From an uncultured Acetatifactor sp. (GTDB taxonomy: Bacteria > Bacillota > Clostridia > Lachnospirales > Lachnospiraceae): DNA of 64,000 nt. Below the pieces are notes generated by a model. It was not told the origin of the DNA. It saw only the letters and a program-made list of their open reading frames with translations, and made no database searches. The DNA lies in the NCBI GenBank assembly GCA_934433135.1, contig CAKRZO010000008.1, positions 1 through 64,000 of the forward strand. The letters are read 5' to 3'. Every line of letters begins with the position of its first letter. Within the stretch, counting starts at the first letter, position 1. Positions 35,526 through 44,685 of the stretch are shown in pieces. The position numbers and the translations under genes are program-made.

Positions 35526-37109
35526 ATGAAAAAGAAAACAAGACTAACGGCATTGTTGTTGGCTGCAGCCATGGTATGCGGCCTGGTTGGTTGCGGCAGC
35601 AAAGGAAAAAAAGGGAATAGCGGAAGCGGTGAAATGCCGAAAGAATTATCTATATTCTGTAAGCGTTGCGAATCTCTTACAGATGATATGGAGGACTACA
35701 ATGATGTTGTTCCGTTTCAGATGATGGAGGAGGCAACAGGGACTCATGTAAATTGGACATTGCCTGTGAATTCCGGATTCCAGGAAAAGTTTAATCTGAT
35801 GATTGCAAGCGGCGAACTTACGGACGCTATCATCGCAAGCTGGGGTGGTTCAGATTACAATGCTGCCGAATACGCTAAGGATGGAATTATAATTCCTTTA
35901 AAAGATTTAATCGACGAAAATATGCCCAACTTTAAAAAGTTTTGCGAGAAACATCCTGAATATGTAAAGGAGTTTACAGGGGAAGATGGTGAGATTTATT
36001 ACATTCCTTACATAAGAAATGATATAAAGCTTAATATTTATGTAGGTCCGTTGATTAGAACCGATTGGCTTGAGAAATTGAACCTGTCCGTACCAACAAA
36101 TGCAGAGGAGCTTTATAATGTGCTAAAAGCTTTTAAAACGCAAGACCCTAATGGTAACGGTATTGCTGATGAAATCCCAATGTCGGGCGTCGGCTCATTG
36201 GGGGAAATCGGTTCTATCTCAAATCTGCTATGGATGTTTAATTCTGCAAGAGGTTTTTATGTAGATAACGGTCAGGTCAAATACAGTGTCATGGAACCTG
36301 AATTTGAGGAAGGGCTGAAGTACATTGTCAAGTTGTATTCCGAAGGACTGATTGACCCAGACTATGTTTTGCAGGACAGGACAAAGTTAGTAAGTAAAAT
36401 TACAAATAATCAGGTAGGCTTTGCATATGAATATCAGCCTACAAAAATCGCCACAACAATGGCGGAAAAGGATCCTGCGTTCCGCTTTGAAGGGATTCCT
36501 CATTTGAAAAATGCCGCAGGTTCGGAGGTTTGTTACTACAGCACCTATACGGAAAGTGTTTTAAAGATGGGCATCGCACTTTCAGCAAACAACCCAAATC
36601 CGGCAGGTACCTTGAAATGGCTCGACTGGGTATACAGCGAAGAAGGAATCAGAGCAATGAACTACGGAAAAGAGGGCGAAAGCTATACCATTGTTGATGG
36701 TGTGGAGAAATTCACCGATACCGTTTTAAAACCTGAAAACGGAACAGTTGCTGAGCAGTTCGGTAAATACAGCGGTGTGTTCAACTCCTATTTCCCTGCT
36801 ATTCAGGAGTGGAACAGCTATTCACAATACCTCAGTCCGTTTGGTGTTGCAGCTATTGAAACTTGGGGATCAAATGTTGATACCTCAGGCAGCTTGCCGT
36901 CTGTAATGAGGTTTACCTCCGAGGAGAAAGAAGAAGTTATCCGTTACAAGACTGCTTTGGAAACATATGCAGACGAGCAAATTGAAAAAATTATACTGGG
37001 CAGAGAAAGCATTGACAGCCTGCCTGCGATCAGGGAAAAGCTTAAAACAATGAATCTTGATAAGGTTTTAAATAATTATCAGGCTGCATATGACAGGATG
37101 ACAAAATAA
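35526..37109 (+). CDS. Sugar ABC transporter solute-binding lipoprotein
   Basis: 527 residues. The signal peptide MKKKTRLTALLLAAAMVCG ends in the lipobox LVGC. The body is a family 1 binding protein (NLMIASGELTDAIIASWGG, DPNGNGIADEIPMSG). DPNGNG is the Ca-like loop common in LplA-type binders. GAAGGAG precedes the ATG. Its permeases are encoded at 38335 and 39440, with an M14 peptidase gene between. It probably captures an oligosaccharide or glycopeptide outside the membrane for import. Confidence 0.92.
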   Translation: MKKKTRLTALLLAAAMVCGLVGCGSKGKKGNSGSGEMPKELSIFCKRCESLTDDMEDYNDVVPFQMMEEATGTHVNWTLPVNSGFQEKFNLMIASGELTDAIIASWGGSDYNAAEYAKDGIIIPLKDLIDENMPNFKKFCEKHPEYVKEFTGEDGEIYYIPYIRNDIKLNIYVGPLIRTDWLEKLNLSVPTNAEELYNVLKAFKTQDPNGNGIADEIPMSGVGSLGEIGSISNLLWMFNSARGFYVDNGQVKYSVMEPEFEEGLKYIVKLYSEGLIDPDYVLQDRTKLVSKITNNQVGFAYEYQPTKIATTMAEKDPAFRFEGIPHLKNAAGSEVCYYSTYTESVLKMGIALSANNPNPAGTLKWLDWVYSEEGIRAMNYGKEGESYTIVDGVEKFTDTVLKPENGTVAEQFGKYSGVFNSYFPAIQEWNSYSQYLSPFGVAAIETWGSNVDTSGSLPSVMRFTSEEKEEVIRYKTALETYADEQIEKIILGRESIDSLPAIREKLKTMNLDKVLNNYQAAYDRMTK

Positions 37110-37138
37110 TTTAATACAGATGCTAAAGAATAGCTTAC

Positions 37139-37171
37139 AAGGCAAGGCAGTTTTTCGCACTACCTTGCCTT
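37139..37171 (+). other. Intercistronic hairpin after the lipoprotein gene
   Basis: AAGGCAAGG (37139-37147) pairs with CCTTGCCTT (37163-37171); no U tract follows. Such stems after binding-protein genes commonly protect the upstream mRNA and give the lipoprotein higher dosage than the permeases; that effect is inferred. The rest of the 171-base gap shows nothing else. Confidence 0.5.
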
Positions 37172-37280
37172 GCCTTACGCCGAATTATAGTTCCGGCAGC
37201 GAAAAATCAGGATAGATAAATAAATATTATGACCACATCACCAGGCCAATTGCCACAGCTGTAATGATACGAGGAGAAAT

Positions 37281-38318
37281 ATGAACAAAAAAATACCTAT
37301 ATACTGGAAAAGCAGCCTTCAAGATATTGATAACGAGGTTCTGAATATAAAAAAAGCCACCGTTGATGAATTTACTTCTGCCGGCGGACGAAAAATTTAC
37401 CGTATATTTTACGGTAAGAAAAATTCATTCAACAGAACAGCAAATTTAAGTTCAGCCATTGGTGCAAAAAACAAAGATTTTTTTGCCGATAAAAAAAAAT
37501 CATCGTACAGACCTACATTATTTCTGGTAGGCTGCCAGCACGGTTTTGAATTTGAAGGAAGTGTTGCACTTTTAAACATTATACACTTAATCGAAACAGG
37601 AACGGATTACTCTGGTAATTCTCACCAGGATATAAAAGAATTTCTCGATAAAATTAATTTGATTATTATCCCTTATAACAATCCAGACGGAAGAAGCAGA
37701 GTTCCTTATGAAACTGCTGACGGGTTAAGTTTTGAGGAGTTTAGATACTATGATCAGGGAACGTGGTCGGATGGCACGCTTACAGGTTGGCCGGGTTGTA
37801 AGGAACTTCATCCGATGAAGGGTGACAGAGTTGGATTTTTAGGCGCCTATTTTAATGATGATGGGATCAATATAATGCATGATTTATTCCCGTTCCCCAC
37901 CGCAAATGAAACAAAACTTTTGTTTCATACAGTTTATGACTACGTTCCTGACTTAACAATTATGCTGCATGGAGGAACCAACTCCACTCCGAGCATTTTA
38001 TATCCTGAGGCAGTACATAAGTTGTATGCTGACAAGTCAGAGAACTTTGCCAAATTAACTATTGATAGAATGGCATGCAAAGGATTTGAGTTGAAATATC
38101 ATTCTCTGGATGATTCCACTTCAGATTCTCTGCCTAATTATAATATAGCATCTGCAATGACTAACGCATGCGGTGAGCCTTGTGTTGTGTTTGAATCCAA
38201 TCAGGGACTCAATTACAAAGGTACCAGACTTACAATGGATGAAATATATGCGGAACATATCATCCTGTTTAAAGCAGCGCTTGAGTATACTGCAGCCTGT
38301 AAAAATAATTACAACTGA
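37281..38318 (+). CDS. M14-family zinc carboxypeptidase-like protein
   Basis: 345 residues. The zinc motif H87-x-x-E90 is in CQHGFEFEGS, NNPDGR (about 133-138) is the M14 substrate-binding Asn-Pro-Asp-Gly-Arg, the third zinc ligand is H230 (IMLHGG), and the catalytic Glu is E305 (VVFESNQG). There is no signal peptide, so the enzyme is cytoplasmic. It cleaves a C-terminal amino acid or amide-linked acyl group from a small substrate. Its position between the binding protein and permease genes suggests the imported ligand carries an amino acid or peptide, for example a proteoglycan or glycopeptide fragment. Confidence 0.82.
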   Translation: MNKKIPIYWKSSLQDIDNEVLNIKKATVDEFTSAGGRKIYRIFYGKKNSFNRTANLSSAIGAKNKDFFADKKKSSYRPTLFLVGCQHGFEFEGSVALLNIIHLIETGTDYSGNSHQDIKEFLDKINLIIIPYNNPDGRSRVPYETADGLSFEEFRYYDQGTWSDGTLTGWPGCKELHPMKGDRVGFLGAYFNDDGINIMHDLFPFPTANETKLLFHTVYDYVPDLTIMLHGGTNSTPSILYPEAVHKLYADKSENFAKLTIDRMACKGFELKYHSLDDSTSDSLPNYNIASAMTNACGEPCVVFESNQGLNYKGTRLTMDEIYAEHIILFKAALEYTAACKNNYN

Positions 38319-38334
38319 TATAGGAGGATCCTCT

Positions 38335-39249
38335 ATGAATCGCACAGGTAATCGCTTGTTTTCAGGCATAGTGAAGCATAAGAATATTTATATAATGCTG
38401 ATTCCGGTCATTGCGTATTATATTCTTTTTGCTTATGTGCCGATGTTCGGCAATATAATGGCGTTTCAGGACTATAAAATCACAAAGGGTATTTGGGAAA
38501 GTCCCTTTGTCGGATTTAAACATTTTATTTCTTTCTGGAATGATGTCTACTTTTGGCGTTTATTAAAAAACACCATTAGAATTAATTTATATGGATTAGT
38601 TTTTGGATTCCCTACGCCGATTATTTTTGCATTGTTACTGAATGAAGTAAGAAATATAACGTTTAAGAAAGCGGTGCAAACCATATCGTATATGCCGCAT
38701 TTTATTTCGACAATAATTATATGCAGTATGATTACAAGTTTTGTTGCAAGAGAAGGTATCATAAATTCTATTATTGTATCTCTGGGCGGCAGTCCGTTGG
38801 AATTTATGACCAACCCTAAATATTTTGTCTGGATTTATACCATTTCCGGTATTTGGCAGAATATGGGATGGAGCAGTATAATCTATATTTCCGCTCTATC
38901 GTCAATCGACCAGGAATTGTATGAAGCGGCTTCGGTTGACGGAGCTTCCCGCTGGAAACAGACAATTCATATTACACTTCCGGGAATATTGCCAACTGTA
39001 TCAATTCTGTTGATATTGCAGATCGGTCAGATGTTGTCTGTAGGATTTGAGAAAGTTATGCTTCTTTATAATCCCTCAATATACGAAACTGCAGATATTA
39101 TAAGTACCTATGTATATCGTCAGGGTATCTTGGGTGCAAATTATAGTTATTCAGCGGCGGTCGGACTTTTTAATTCGGTCGTAAACTTTATTTTGCTTGT
39201 AACTGTCAATACTGTCAGTAAAAAATTATCCGGCAATGGTCTGTTTTAG
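38335..39249 (+). CDS. Sugar ABC transporter permease (LplB family)
   Basis: 304 residues. I chose the ATG at 38335 behind AGGAGG; the open frame reaches 38173 but overlaps the M14 gene. Six membrane segments are expected. The N-terminal IPVIAYYILFAYVPMFGNIMAFQDYKI and EAA loop EAASVDGASRWKQTIHITLPGI are typical. It pairs with the permease at 39440 and the lipoprotein at 35526. Confidence 0.93.
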   Translation: MNRTGNRLFSGIVKHKNIYIMLIPVIAYYILFAYVPMFGNIMAFQDYKITKGIWESPFVGFKHFISFWNDVYFWRLLKNTIRINLYGLVFGFPTPIIFALLLNEVRNITFKKAVQTISYMPHFISTIIICSMITSFVAREGIINSIIVSLGGSPLEFMTNPKYFVWIYTISGIWQNMGWSSIIYISALSSIDQELYEAASVDGASRWKQTIHITLPGILPTVSILLILQIGQMLSVGFEKVMLLYNPSIYETADIISTYVYRQGILGANYSYSAAVGLFNSVVNFILLVTVNTVSKKLSGNGLF

Positions 39250-39251
39250 TG

Positions 39252-39414
39252 TAACAGTTCAGACAATCATTCTTGTGGACAGATTTCATGCTTGCATGAA
39301 AATCTGTCAGCATGAATGATTGAGCTTAGCGCCGAGTATATAAGTAAAAATAGCTGCGTAGCAGCGGAAAGCACCGAAAGCGCGGTTTTACGAATGGCGT
39401 GTCTGAACTGTTAT
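39252..39414. repeat. MITE-like element between the two island permease genes
   Basis: TAACAGTTCAGACA at one end and TGTCTGAACTGTTA at the other form perfect 14-base terminal inverted repeats. The interior has the motif CGCCATTCGTAAA when read from the right end, and a 58-base stretch shared with the element at 30698-30857. It carries no gene. It separates two permease genes that are normally adjacent. Confidence 0.8.
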
Positions 39415-39439
39415 GTTTTAGTAAGGAGTGTGTGATAAC

Positions 39440-40312
39440 ATGAAAAGAAAAACAAAAGGTGAGAAGGTATTTGCTTTATTCAATACCATTATTCTATTAT
39501 CCGTATTGTTATGTACTTTATATCCATGTATTTATGTTTTATTTGCATCTATGAGCGATCCCACAGAGGTTTTTAACAGAGCCATTTTATTATACCCCAG
39601 GGGCTTTAACCTCGGTAATTACATATCTGTTTTCGGTAATTCATTAATTTGGAGCGGGTATGCAAATACTATATTTTATGCCATAGCAGGAACAACAGCA
39701 AGTGTGCTGGTTACCGTAATAGCTGCTTTTTGCCTTTCGAGACGAGATTTACCCGGTAAGAATATAATGATTATGGCTATGGTATTTACTATGTATTTTG
39801 CAGGTGGAATGATACCTAATTATCTGGTGGTTCGCTCATTGAAACTGCTGGATACACGAGCGTCCATGATTTTACCTTCTTTGATAAGTACGTATAACTT
39901 TATAATTGTTTTAACAGCTTTCAAAGGATTGCCTCCCAGCCTGGAAGAAGCGGCAACGATAGACGGAGCGAACGAATATACCGTTTTATTTAAGGTGTTA
40001 ATTCCGCTTATTAAACCTGTTATATCCGTTATTGCCCTGTATTATCTTGTAGCAATCTGGAATAATTTTATGTCTGCTTTACTTTATTTGAGTGACCCCA
40101 AAAAATACCCATTACAGCTCGTGTTACGTGAGATATTGTATCAAGGAACAATGGAACAGGAAACAAGCTCTCAGATTGATACAGCTGCTATGCAGCAGGA
40201 AACAATTAAATATGCGGTTATGGTAGTTTCCACCGTTCCGGTATTGTGCGTGTATCCCTTCATTCAACGTTATTTTGTTAAAGGCGTAATGATTGGTGCA
40301 GTAAAAGGCTGA
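39440..40312 (+). CDS. Sugar ABC transporter permease (LplC/YtcP family)
   Basis: 290 residues from the ATG at 39440, preceded by AAGGAG twelve bases upstream; a GTG four codons earlier touches that site. The EAA loop is EEAATIDGANEYTVLFKVLIPLIKP, and the C-terminus RYFVKGVMIGAVKG is the family ending. It completes the island importer; no ATPase is present. Confidence 0.93.
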   Translation: MKRKTKGEKVFALFNTIILLSVLLCTLYPCIYVLFASMSDPTEVFNRAILLYPRGFNLGNYISVFGNSLIWSGYANTIFYAIAGTTASVLVTVIAAFCLSRRDLPGKNIMIMAMVFTMYFAGGMIPNYLVVRSLKLLDTRASMILPSLISTYNFIIVLTAFKGLPPSLEEAATIDGANEYTVLFKVLIPLIKPVISVIALYYLVAIWNNFMSALLYLSDPKKYPLQLVLREILYQGTMEQETSSQIDTAAMQQETIKYAVMVVSTVPVLCVYPFIQRYFVKGVMIGAVKG

Positions 40313-40335
40313 CTACATAAACAGGAGATAATTTA

Positions 40336-41526
40336 ATGAAGAACATTGTTAAGGAAAATATTGGAGAGCCAGATCTGTTTTTAACTGATAGTAAGTTCAC
40401 TGAAACAAAACTGGATGTGGCAATCAAAGATGCATTGAAAAAGGTAGACTATATGATGGAAACTCTTGGAGATGATTTTGCAAGAGCATACAGTGAGAAT
40501 AATATATATCCCGCAGTAAAAAACGACTCGGGATGGAATGCCGGATTCTGGACAGGTATTTTGTGGATATCCTATGAACTGTCTGGGGATGAAAAATATA
40601 AAAGACTGGCGTTGAAACACATTCCTTCCTATACGAAAAGAATCGTAGAGAAAATCGGTGTAAATCATCACGATATGGGTTTTATTTACACCCCGTCCTG
40701 TGTTGCGGCTTATAAATTGGAAGGTAATGAAGAAGCAAAAGAAGCCGCGATAATGGCGGCCGACCATCTGATGAGCAGATACCATGCAAAGGGACGGTTC
40801 ATCCAGGCGTGGGGAAGTGTTGACAATCCCGAAAATTATCGTTTTATCGTAGATTGTCTTTTAAATATTCCGTTGCTTTATTGGGCATCTTCTGTTACCG
40901 GAAATGACAGTTACAGAAACGTTTCCTACAATCATTTCCGTACAACAATAGAAAACGCCATTCGAACAGATGGTTCTTCGTATCATACATATTATATGGA
41001 TGTTAAAACGGGAGAGCCTGTACGCGGGGTTACAGCACAAGGGGCTTCCGATAATTCCTGTTGGGCGAGAGGACAGGCCTGGTGTATATACGGCATCATT
41101 CTTACACGTATTTATGTCGATGACCCGGATGCTATTGACCTGTGCAAAATAGTTACAAATTATTTTTTGAACAGATTACCGAATGATTTTATTCCGTTTT
41201 GGGATTTATCGTTTACCGATGGAGATTACGAACCACGTGATTCTTCGTCCGCATCAATAGCTGCCTGCGGCATGCTCGAATTAATAAAACATCTTCCGGA
41301 AGATGATGCAGATAAAAAAATATATCAAGGCGCTGTCGAGGCTATTATGTGTTCCCTGTATGAAAAATACAGCACTAAAGATAAGCCTGAATCTAATGGG
41401 ATTTTACAGCACGCCGTTTACTCCAAGCCTGCTAATATCGGCGTAGATGAGTGTAATATCTGGGGATGTTATTTCTATATGGAAGCACTTATAAGAATGA
41501 AAAAGAATTGGAATCCTTACTGGTGA
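40336..41526 (+). CDS. Glycoside hydrolase family 88 (unsaturated glucuronyl hydrolase)
   Basis: 396 residues, an alpha/alpha six-barrel. The two catalytic Asp positions of GH88 are visible: D113 in HHDMGF and D173 in IVDCLL. GWNAGFWTGILW and QGASDNSCWARGQAW are family signatures. GH88 hydrates the 4,5-unsaturated uronate at the non-reducing end of oligosaccharides made by polysaccharide lyases, releasing a keto-acid and the next sugar. With GH20 this suggests hyaluronan-, chondroitin- or heparin-like disaccharides. No lyase or sulfatase lies in the window, so lyase products from elsewhere or from other bacteria would be used. It is cytoplasmic. Confidence 0.92.
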   Translation: MKNIVKENIGEPDLFLTDSKFTETKLDVAIKDALKKVDYMMETLGDDFARAYSENNIYPAVKNDSGWNAGFWTGILWISYELSGDEKYKRLALKHIPSYTKRIVEKIGVNHHDMGFIYTPSCVAAYKLEGNEEAKEAAIMAADHLMSRYHAKGRFIQAWGSVDNPENYRFIVDCLLNIPLLYWASSVTGNDSYRNVSYNHFRTTIENAIRTDGSSYHTYYMDVKTGEPVRGVTAQGASDNSCWARGQAWCIYGIILTRIYVDDPDAIDLCKIVTNYFLNRLPNDFIPFWDLSFTDGDYEPRDSSSASIAACGMLELIKHLPEDDADKKIYQGAVEAIMCSLYEKYSTKDKPESNGILQHAVYSKPANIGVDECNIWGCYFYMEALIRMKKNWNPYW

Positions 41527-41543
41527 TGAGGAGGACAGCTGTT

Positions 41544-42713
41544 ATGATATATGAAGTCTACCACTTAAAAAACGAATATTACGACAAATATGAAAAGCAA
41601 GCATTGCAGTGTTATAACCCGTTTTTTTTCTCTTCTGAGAAAATCCTTCGTTATGGACAATATGGTGAGTTAACGAAAGAAACAATTGTCTACTTAATAA
41701 ATTTTCTTAATCGCTGCGACGAGAATATAAAGAAATTTATGTGGGTAAATTATTATATTCGGTTTATGGGTAATGATGATTTTATTTACAACATATGGGA
41801 GCTTGACAATATTCCCTTTCCAAATGAATGGGAAGAAAATTTCCCCGGTGCAATCAATGGTTTACTATACTTGTATGCCTATGAATTTATTGAAAAATGG
41901 GTGCAAGACAGAAATTTGCCCAAGAGTATTTCGGATGGCTATTTTAAAAGATACAAATATTATGTTGAGCTGAATTTAATTACACATAATACAACGGGTC
42001 TGTGCAGGCTTTCACATTTTTTGTATGCTTATGCAACTGCAAGGATGCTTCTTATCGGAAGATTGTGTTTTCAGTTTTTGGGATGCAGGGATTATGCCGA
42101 AGTATATGAGAATGAACAGGGAAAAAGGCTTTTTATTGCATTGCCTGATCGGATGTATGATAAATACGGCTATCAATCTGAAGAAGGAAAATTTCCAACA
42201 TATAAGAAAACAGAAAATATAATATTCGGCCATGCATTCACGGAACACGGAAATATCACAAAAGAACCTTCGAAGATTTGCCTTGACGGCTATAAGCTGA
42301 TTTTATCTCCCGGCGATGATGTTGTTACTGTTCATATACCGGAGGGCAGCAAGCTCAGCCGGGATATTGTTTATGATTCTATGATTCATGCTGAGAGAAT
42401 ATTTTCAAAATACTTTCCATCTTTTAAAGCTTTTGTTTGTCAGACTTGGTTTATTGATCCCAATATCAGGAAAATATTGCCAAAGGGTGGGAATTTAGAA
42501 GCTTTTGCAAATATGTTTGATGTTATAAGCGGTCCTGACAGTATGTATCACCCTGTTTTTGAACATATTTTTAAAACAAAAAGATGTGCATTTTCCGAGC
42601 TTCAGCCAAGGAATGAATTTCAGCAAAAAATACTTGACTATGTTTCGAAAGGCAACAAAATGTATTGGGGATTCGGCGTCTTAAAAAAAAATTATCTTGA
42701 GAGAGAGGATTAA
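41544..42713 (+). CDS. DUF5596-like (putative acyltransferase) protein, paralogue 1
   Basis: 389 residues from the ATG at 41544, preceded by GAGGAGG. The C-terminal 200 residues align with the protein at 60376: VVTVHIPEGSKLS, a block of helix then FVCQTWFIDP (its paralogue has FICSSWLLDT), and FSELQPRNEFQQKILDYVSKG (paralogue YSELEPRNNFQKKILDYVSDG). I associate this with DUF5596-type proteins annotated as putative acyltransferases; the function is unproven. It lies 17 bases after GH88 and is followed at once by the DUF5107 gene. Confidence 0.65.
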   Translation: MIYEVYHLKNEYYDKYEKQALQCYNPFFFSSEKILRYGQYGELTKETIVYLINFLNRCDENIKKFMWVNYYIRFMGNDDFIYNIWELDNIPFPNEWEENFPGAINGLLYLYAYEFIEKWVQDRNLPKSISDGYFKRYKYYVELNLITHNTTGLCRLSHFLYAYATARMLLIGRLCFQFLGCRDYAEVYENEQGKRLFIALPDRMYDKYGYQSEEGKFPTYKKTENIIFGHAFTEHGNITKEPSKICLDGYKLILSPGDDVVTVHIPEGSKLSRDIVYDSMIHAERIFSKYFPSFKAFVCQTWFIDPNIRKILPKGGNLEAFANMFDVISGPDSMYHPVFEHIFKTKRCAFSELQPRNEFQQKILDYVSKGNKMYWGFGVLKKNYLERED

Positions 42714-42714
42714 C

Positions 42715-44634
42715 ATGTCAAAAACAACACTTACATTTAAAAAAATAAAGCTTTTATCGGCAGATATCGGCGAAGTAAATCCCATGCCGGACTTAATGAA
42801 TGTATCTTATATTCATGCTAAATACGAAACCACACAAAACATAACCGATGAAGATAAAAAATATTTCGGTAAAGGAATGATTGATACAATTTTACCGTAC
42901 CTTTCACAGGACGGCTACAACAGAAATGTCAAAGAAGTTGAAATTGAAGCCGCAATATTAGAAAATGATATGCTTTGCGCAACATTTTTACCCACTCTTG
43001 GCGGTAGATTATGGAGCTTGTACAACAAAAAAGCAGGAATGGATTTGCTATATGTGAATAAGGCAATTCAACCCGGGAATCTGGCAATCAGGAATGCCTG
43101 GTTTGCAGGGGGTGTAGAGTGGAATGTCGGTATAAAAGGACACACTCCATTAACATGTGCCCAAATGTTCGCTGCGGAAAGTATCAACAGCAAAGGCGAA
43201 CCCATTTTATCCATGTACGAATATGAACGTAAACGTGAGGTGGTATATGGAATAAACGCTTATCTGCCTGATGATGGGGAAACACTATATATAAGAACAA
43301 CCATAGAAAACAAGTCCGATAAAAAAACATATATGTATTGGTGGTCAAACATTGCTGTTCCCGAAAAAGAGGTTCGAGTTTTAACCGATGCGGACGAAAT
43401 GTTCTCTTGTGTATATGGTGACAACCATTACACAATGGATAAGATTTCCGCGCCGATTTTTGAAAATGTGGATATATCTTATCCGGAACGTTCGCCATAT
43501 GCAGGTGATGTATTCTTTATCCTTACTGAAAATAAGGAAAAAAAATGGATTGCCTCTTTGGATAAATCGGGAACAGGTCTTCTACAATACTCCACTCCCG
43601 AACTTCTCGGCAGAAAGGTTTTCTTTTGGGGAAAAGGACAGGGCGGAAGAAATTGGAATAAATTTTTGACATATTCGGATGATGCATATATCGAGGTTCA
43701 AGCCGGTCTACTAAGAACGCAAATGGAGCATGTACCTATGCCGGAAAACACGACCTGGTCCTGGACTGAGTGCTATACAACTGCATATAATGCAAAGGTT
43801 GACGGAGACTGGAAAACTGTATCCGCTGATATGAAGGCGTATGTGGATTCCTTGCCGAATCCTGCTGAAGCAGATATCCCTCTTGATTCAGAGAAAACAA
43901 TCCGGCAGATCGGAAGCGGTTGGGGCGCTATGTGTAAAGATACAATCAGTGATTTCTACGAATTCCCATCCGTTTCCATTAATAAAATGCAAGCTGACTG
44001 GATTAATCTGGATGAGCAAGGATATTTGCCCGTTCATGATGATATTTTCCCTCCGGTGAGTTATATGGTCAATGAAGAAACGTTGAAAAAGCTTGAGAAT
44101 TCATTGACAAATGAAAAAGCAAATCATTGGTACACGTATTTGCATCTTGGATTAGCCAGATACGTTAACGGTAATATCCGCGGCGCTGAGAAAGCATGGA
44201 AAAAGTCTTGTTCCATGAAAGAAACTGCATGGAACAATCGCAATTTAGCAATGCTCTACAAAAATGTAATCGGTGATTCCGAACAGGCGCTATACTATGC
44301 TAAAAAAGCTATGAAATCAGCAAAAACAGAGTGCAGAGGACTTGTCGCTGATTGTGCCAGGATATTTGTGGAATGTGGCGCCCCACAGTATTGGATCGAC
44401 AGCTTTGAAAAATTGTCACCTGCATTAAAAGAAAACGGCAGATTGCGCTTATATGTTGCGATGGCGTATATGGCAATGGGAAATAACGATTCGGCGAAAA
44501 TAATTGTGAATGAAAATTTTAAAATGGACGATATAAAAGAGGGTGAACTTTCCATTTCTGCTATTTGGCAGGACTTATACGGAGATTTGACTTCTCTGCC
44601 CAAAAGCTTGAATTTCAGGATGCATGATAAATAA
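42715..44634 (+). CDS. DUF5107 protein with C-terminal TPR-like repeats
   Basis: 639 residues from the ATG at 42715 (GAGAGG upstream). The N-terminal 390 residues contain FLPTLGGRLWSLYNKKAGMDLLYVN and WNVGIKGHTPL, matching DUF5107, a galactose-mutarotase-like beta-sandwich. Residues 460-630 form helical TPR-like repeats (HWYTYLHLGLARYVNGNIRGAEKAWKKS). Such proteins accompany GH genes in many gut Firmicutes loci. A carbohydrate-binding, mutarotase or unknown glycosidase role is possible but not shown. The start immediately follows the DUF5596 stop. Confidence 0.75.
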   Translation: MSKTTLTFKKIKLLSADIGEVNPMPDLMNVSYIHAKYETTQNITDEDKKYFGKGMIDTILPYLSQDGYNRNVKEVEIEAAILENDMLCATFLPTLGGRLWSLYNKKAGMDLLYVNKAIQPGNLAIRNAWFAGGVEWNVGIKGHTPLTCAQMFAAESINSKGEPILSMYEYERKREVVYGINAYLPDDGETLYIRTTIENKSDKKTYMYWWSNIAVPEKEVRVLTDADEMFSCVYGDNHYTMDKISAPIFENVDISYPERSPYAGDVFFILTENKEKKWIASLDKSGTGLLQYSTPELLGRKVFFWGKGQGGRNWNKFLTYSDDAYIEVQAGLLRTQMEHVPMPENTTWSWTECYTTAYNAKVDGDWKTVSADMKAYVDSLPNPAEADIPLDSEKTIRQIGSGWGAMCKDTISDFYEFPSVSINKMQADWINLDEQGYLPVHDDIFPPVSYMVNEETLKKLENSLTNEKANHWYTYLHLGLARYVNGNIRGAEKAWKKSCSMKETAWNNRNLAMLYKNVIGDSEQALYYAKKAMKSAKTECRGLVADCARIFVECGAPQYWIDSFEKLSPALKENGRLRLYVAMAYMAMGNNDSAKIIVNENFKMDDIKEGELSISAIWQDLYGDLTSLPKSLNFRMHDK

Positions 44635-44685
44635 GTTCTTTTTCGTCTATTGACGACATGGATTATTTTAATGAGGTAGAACGTT

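Noticed and set aside
38173..38334. N-terminal extension of the island LplB permease
   Set aside because: It overlaps the end of the M14 gene by about 145 bases; the ATG at 38335 has AGGAGG and fits the family start.
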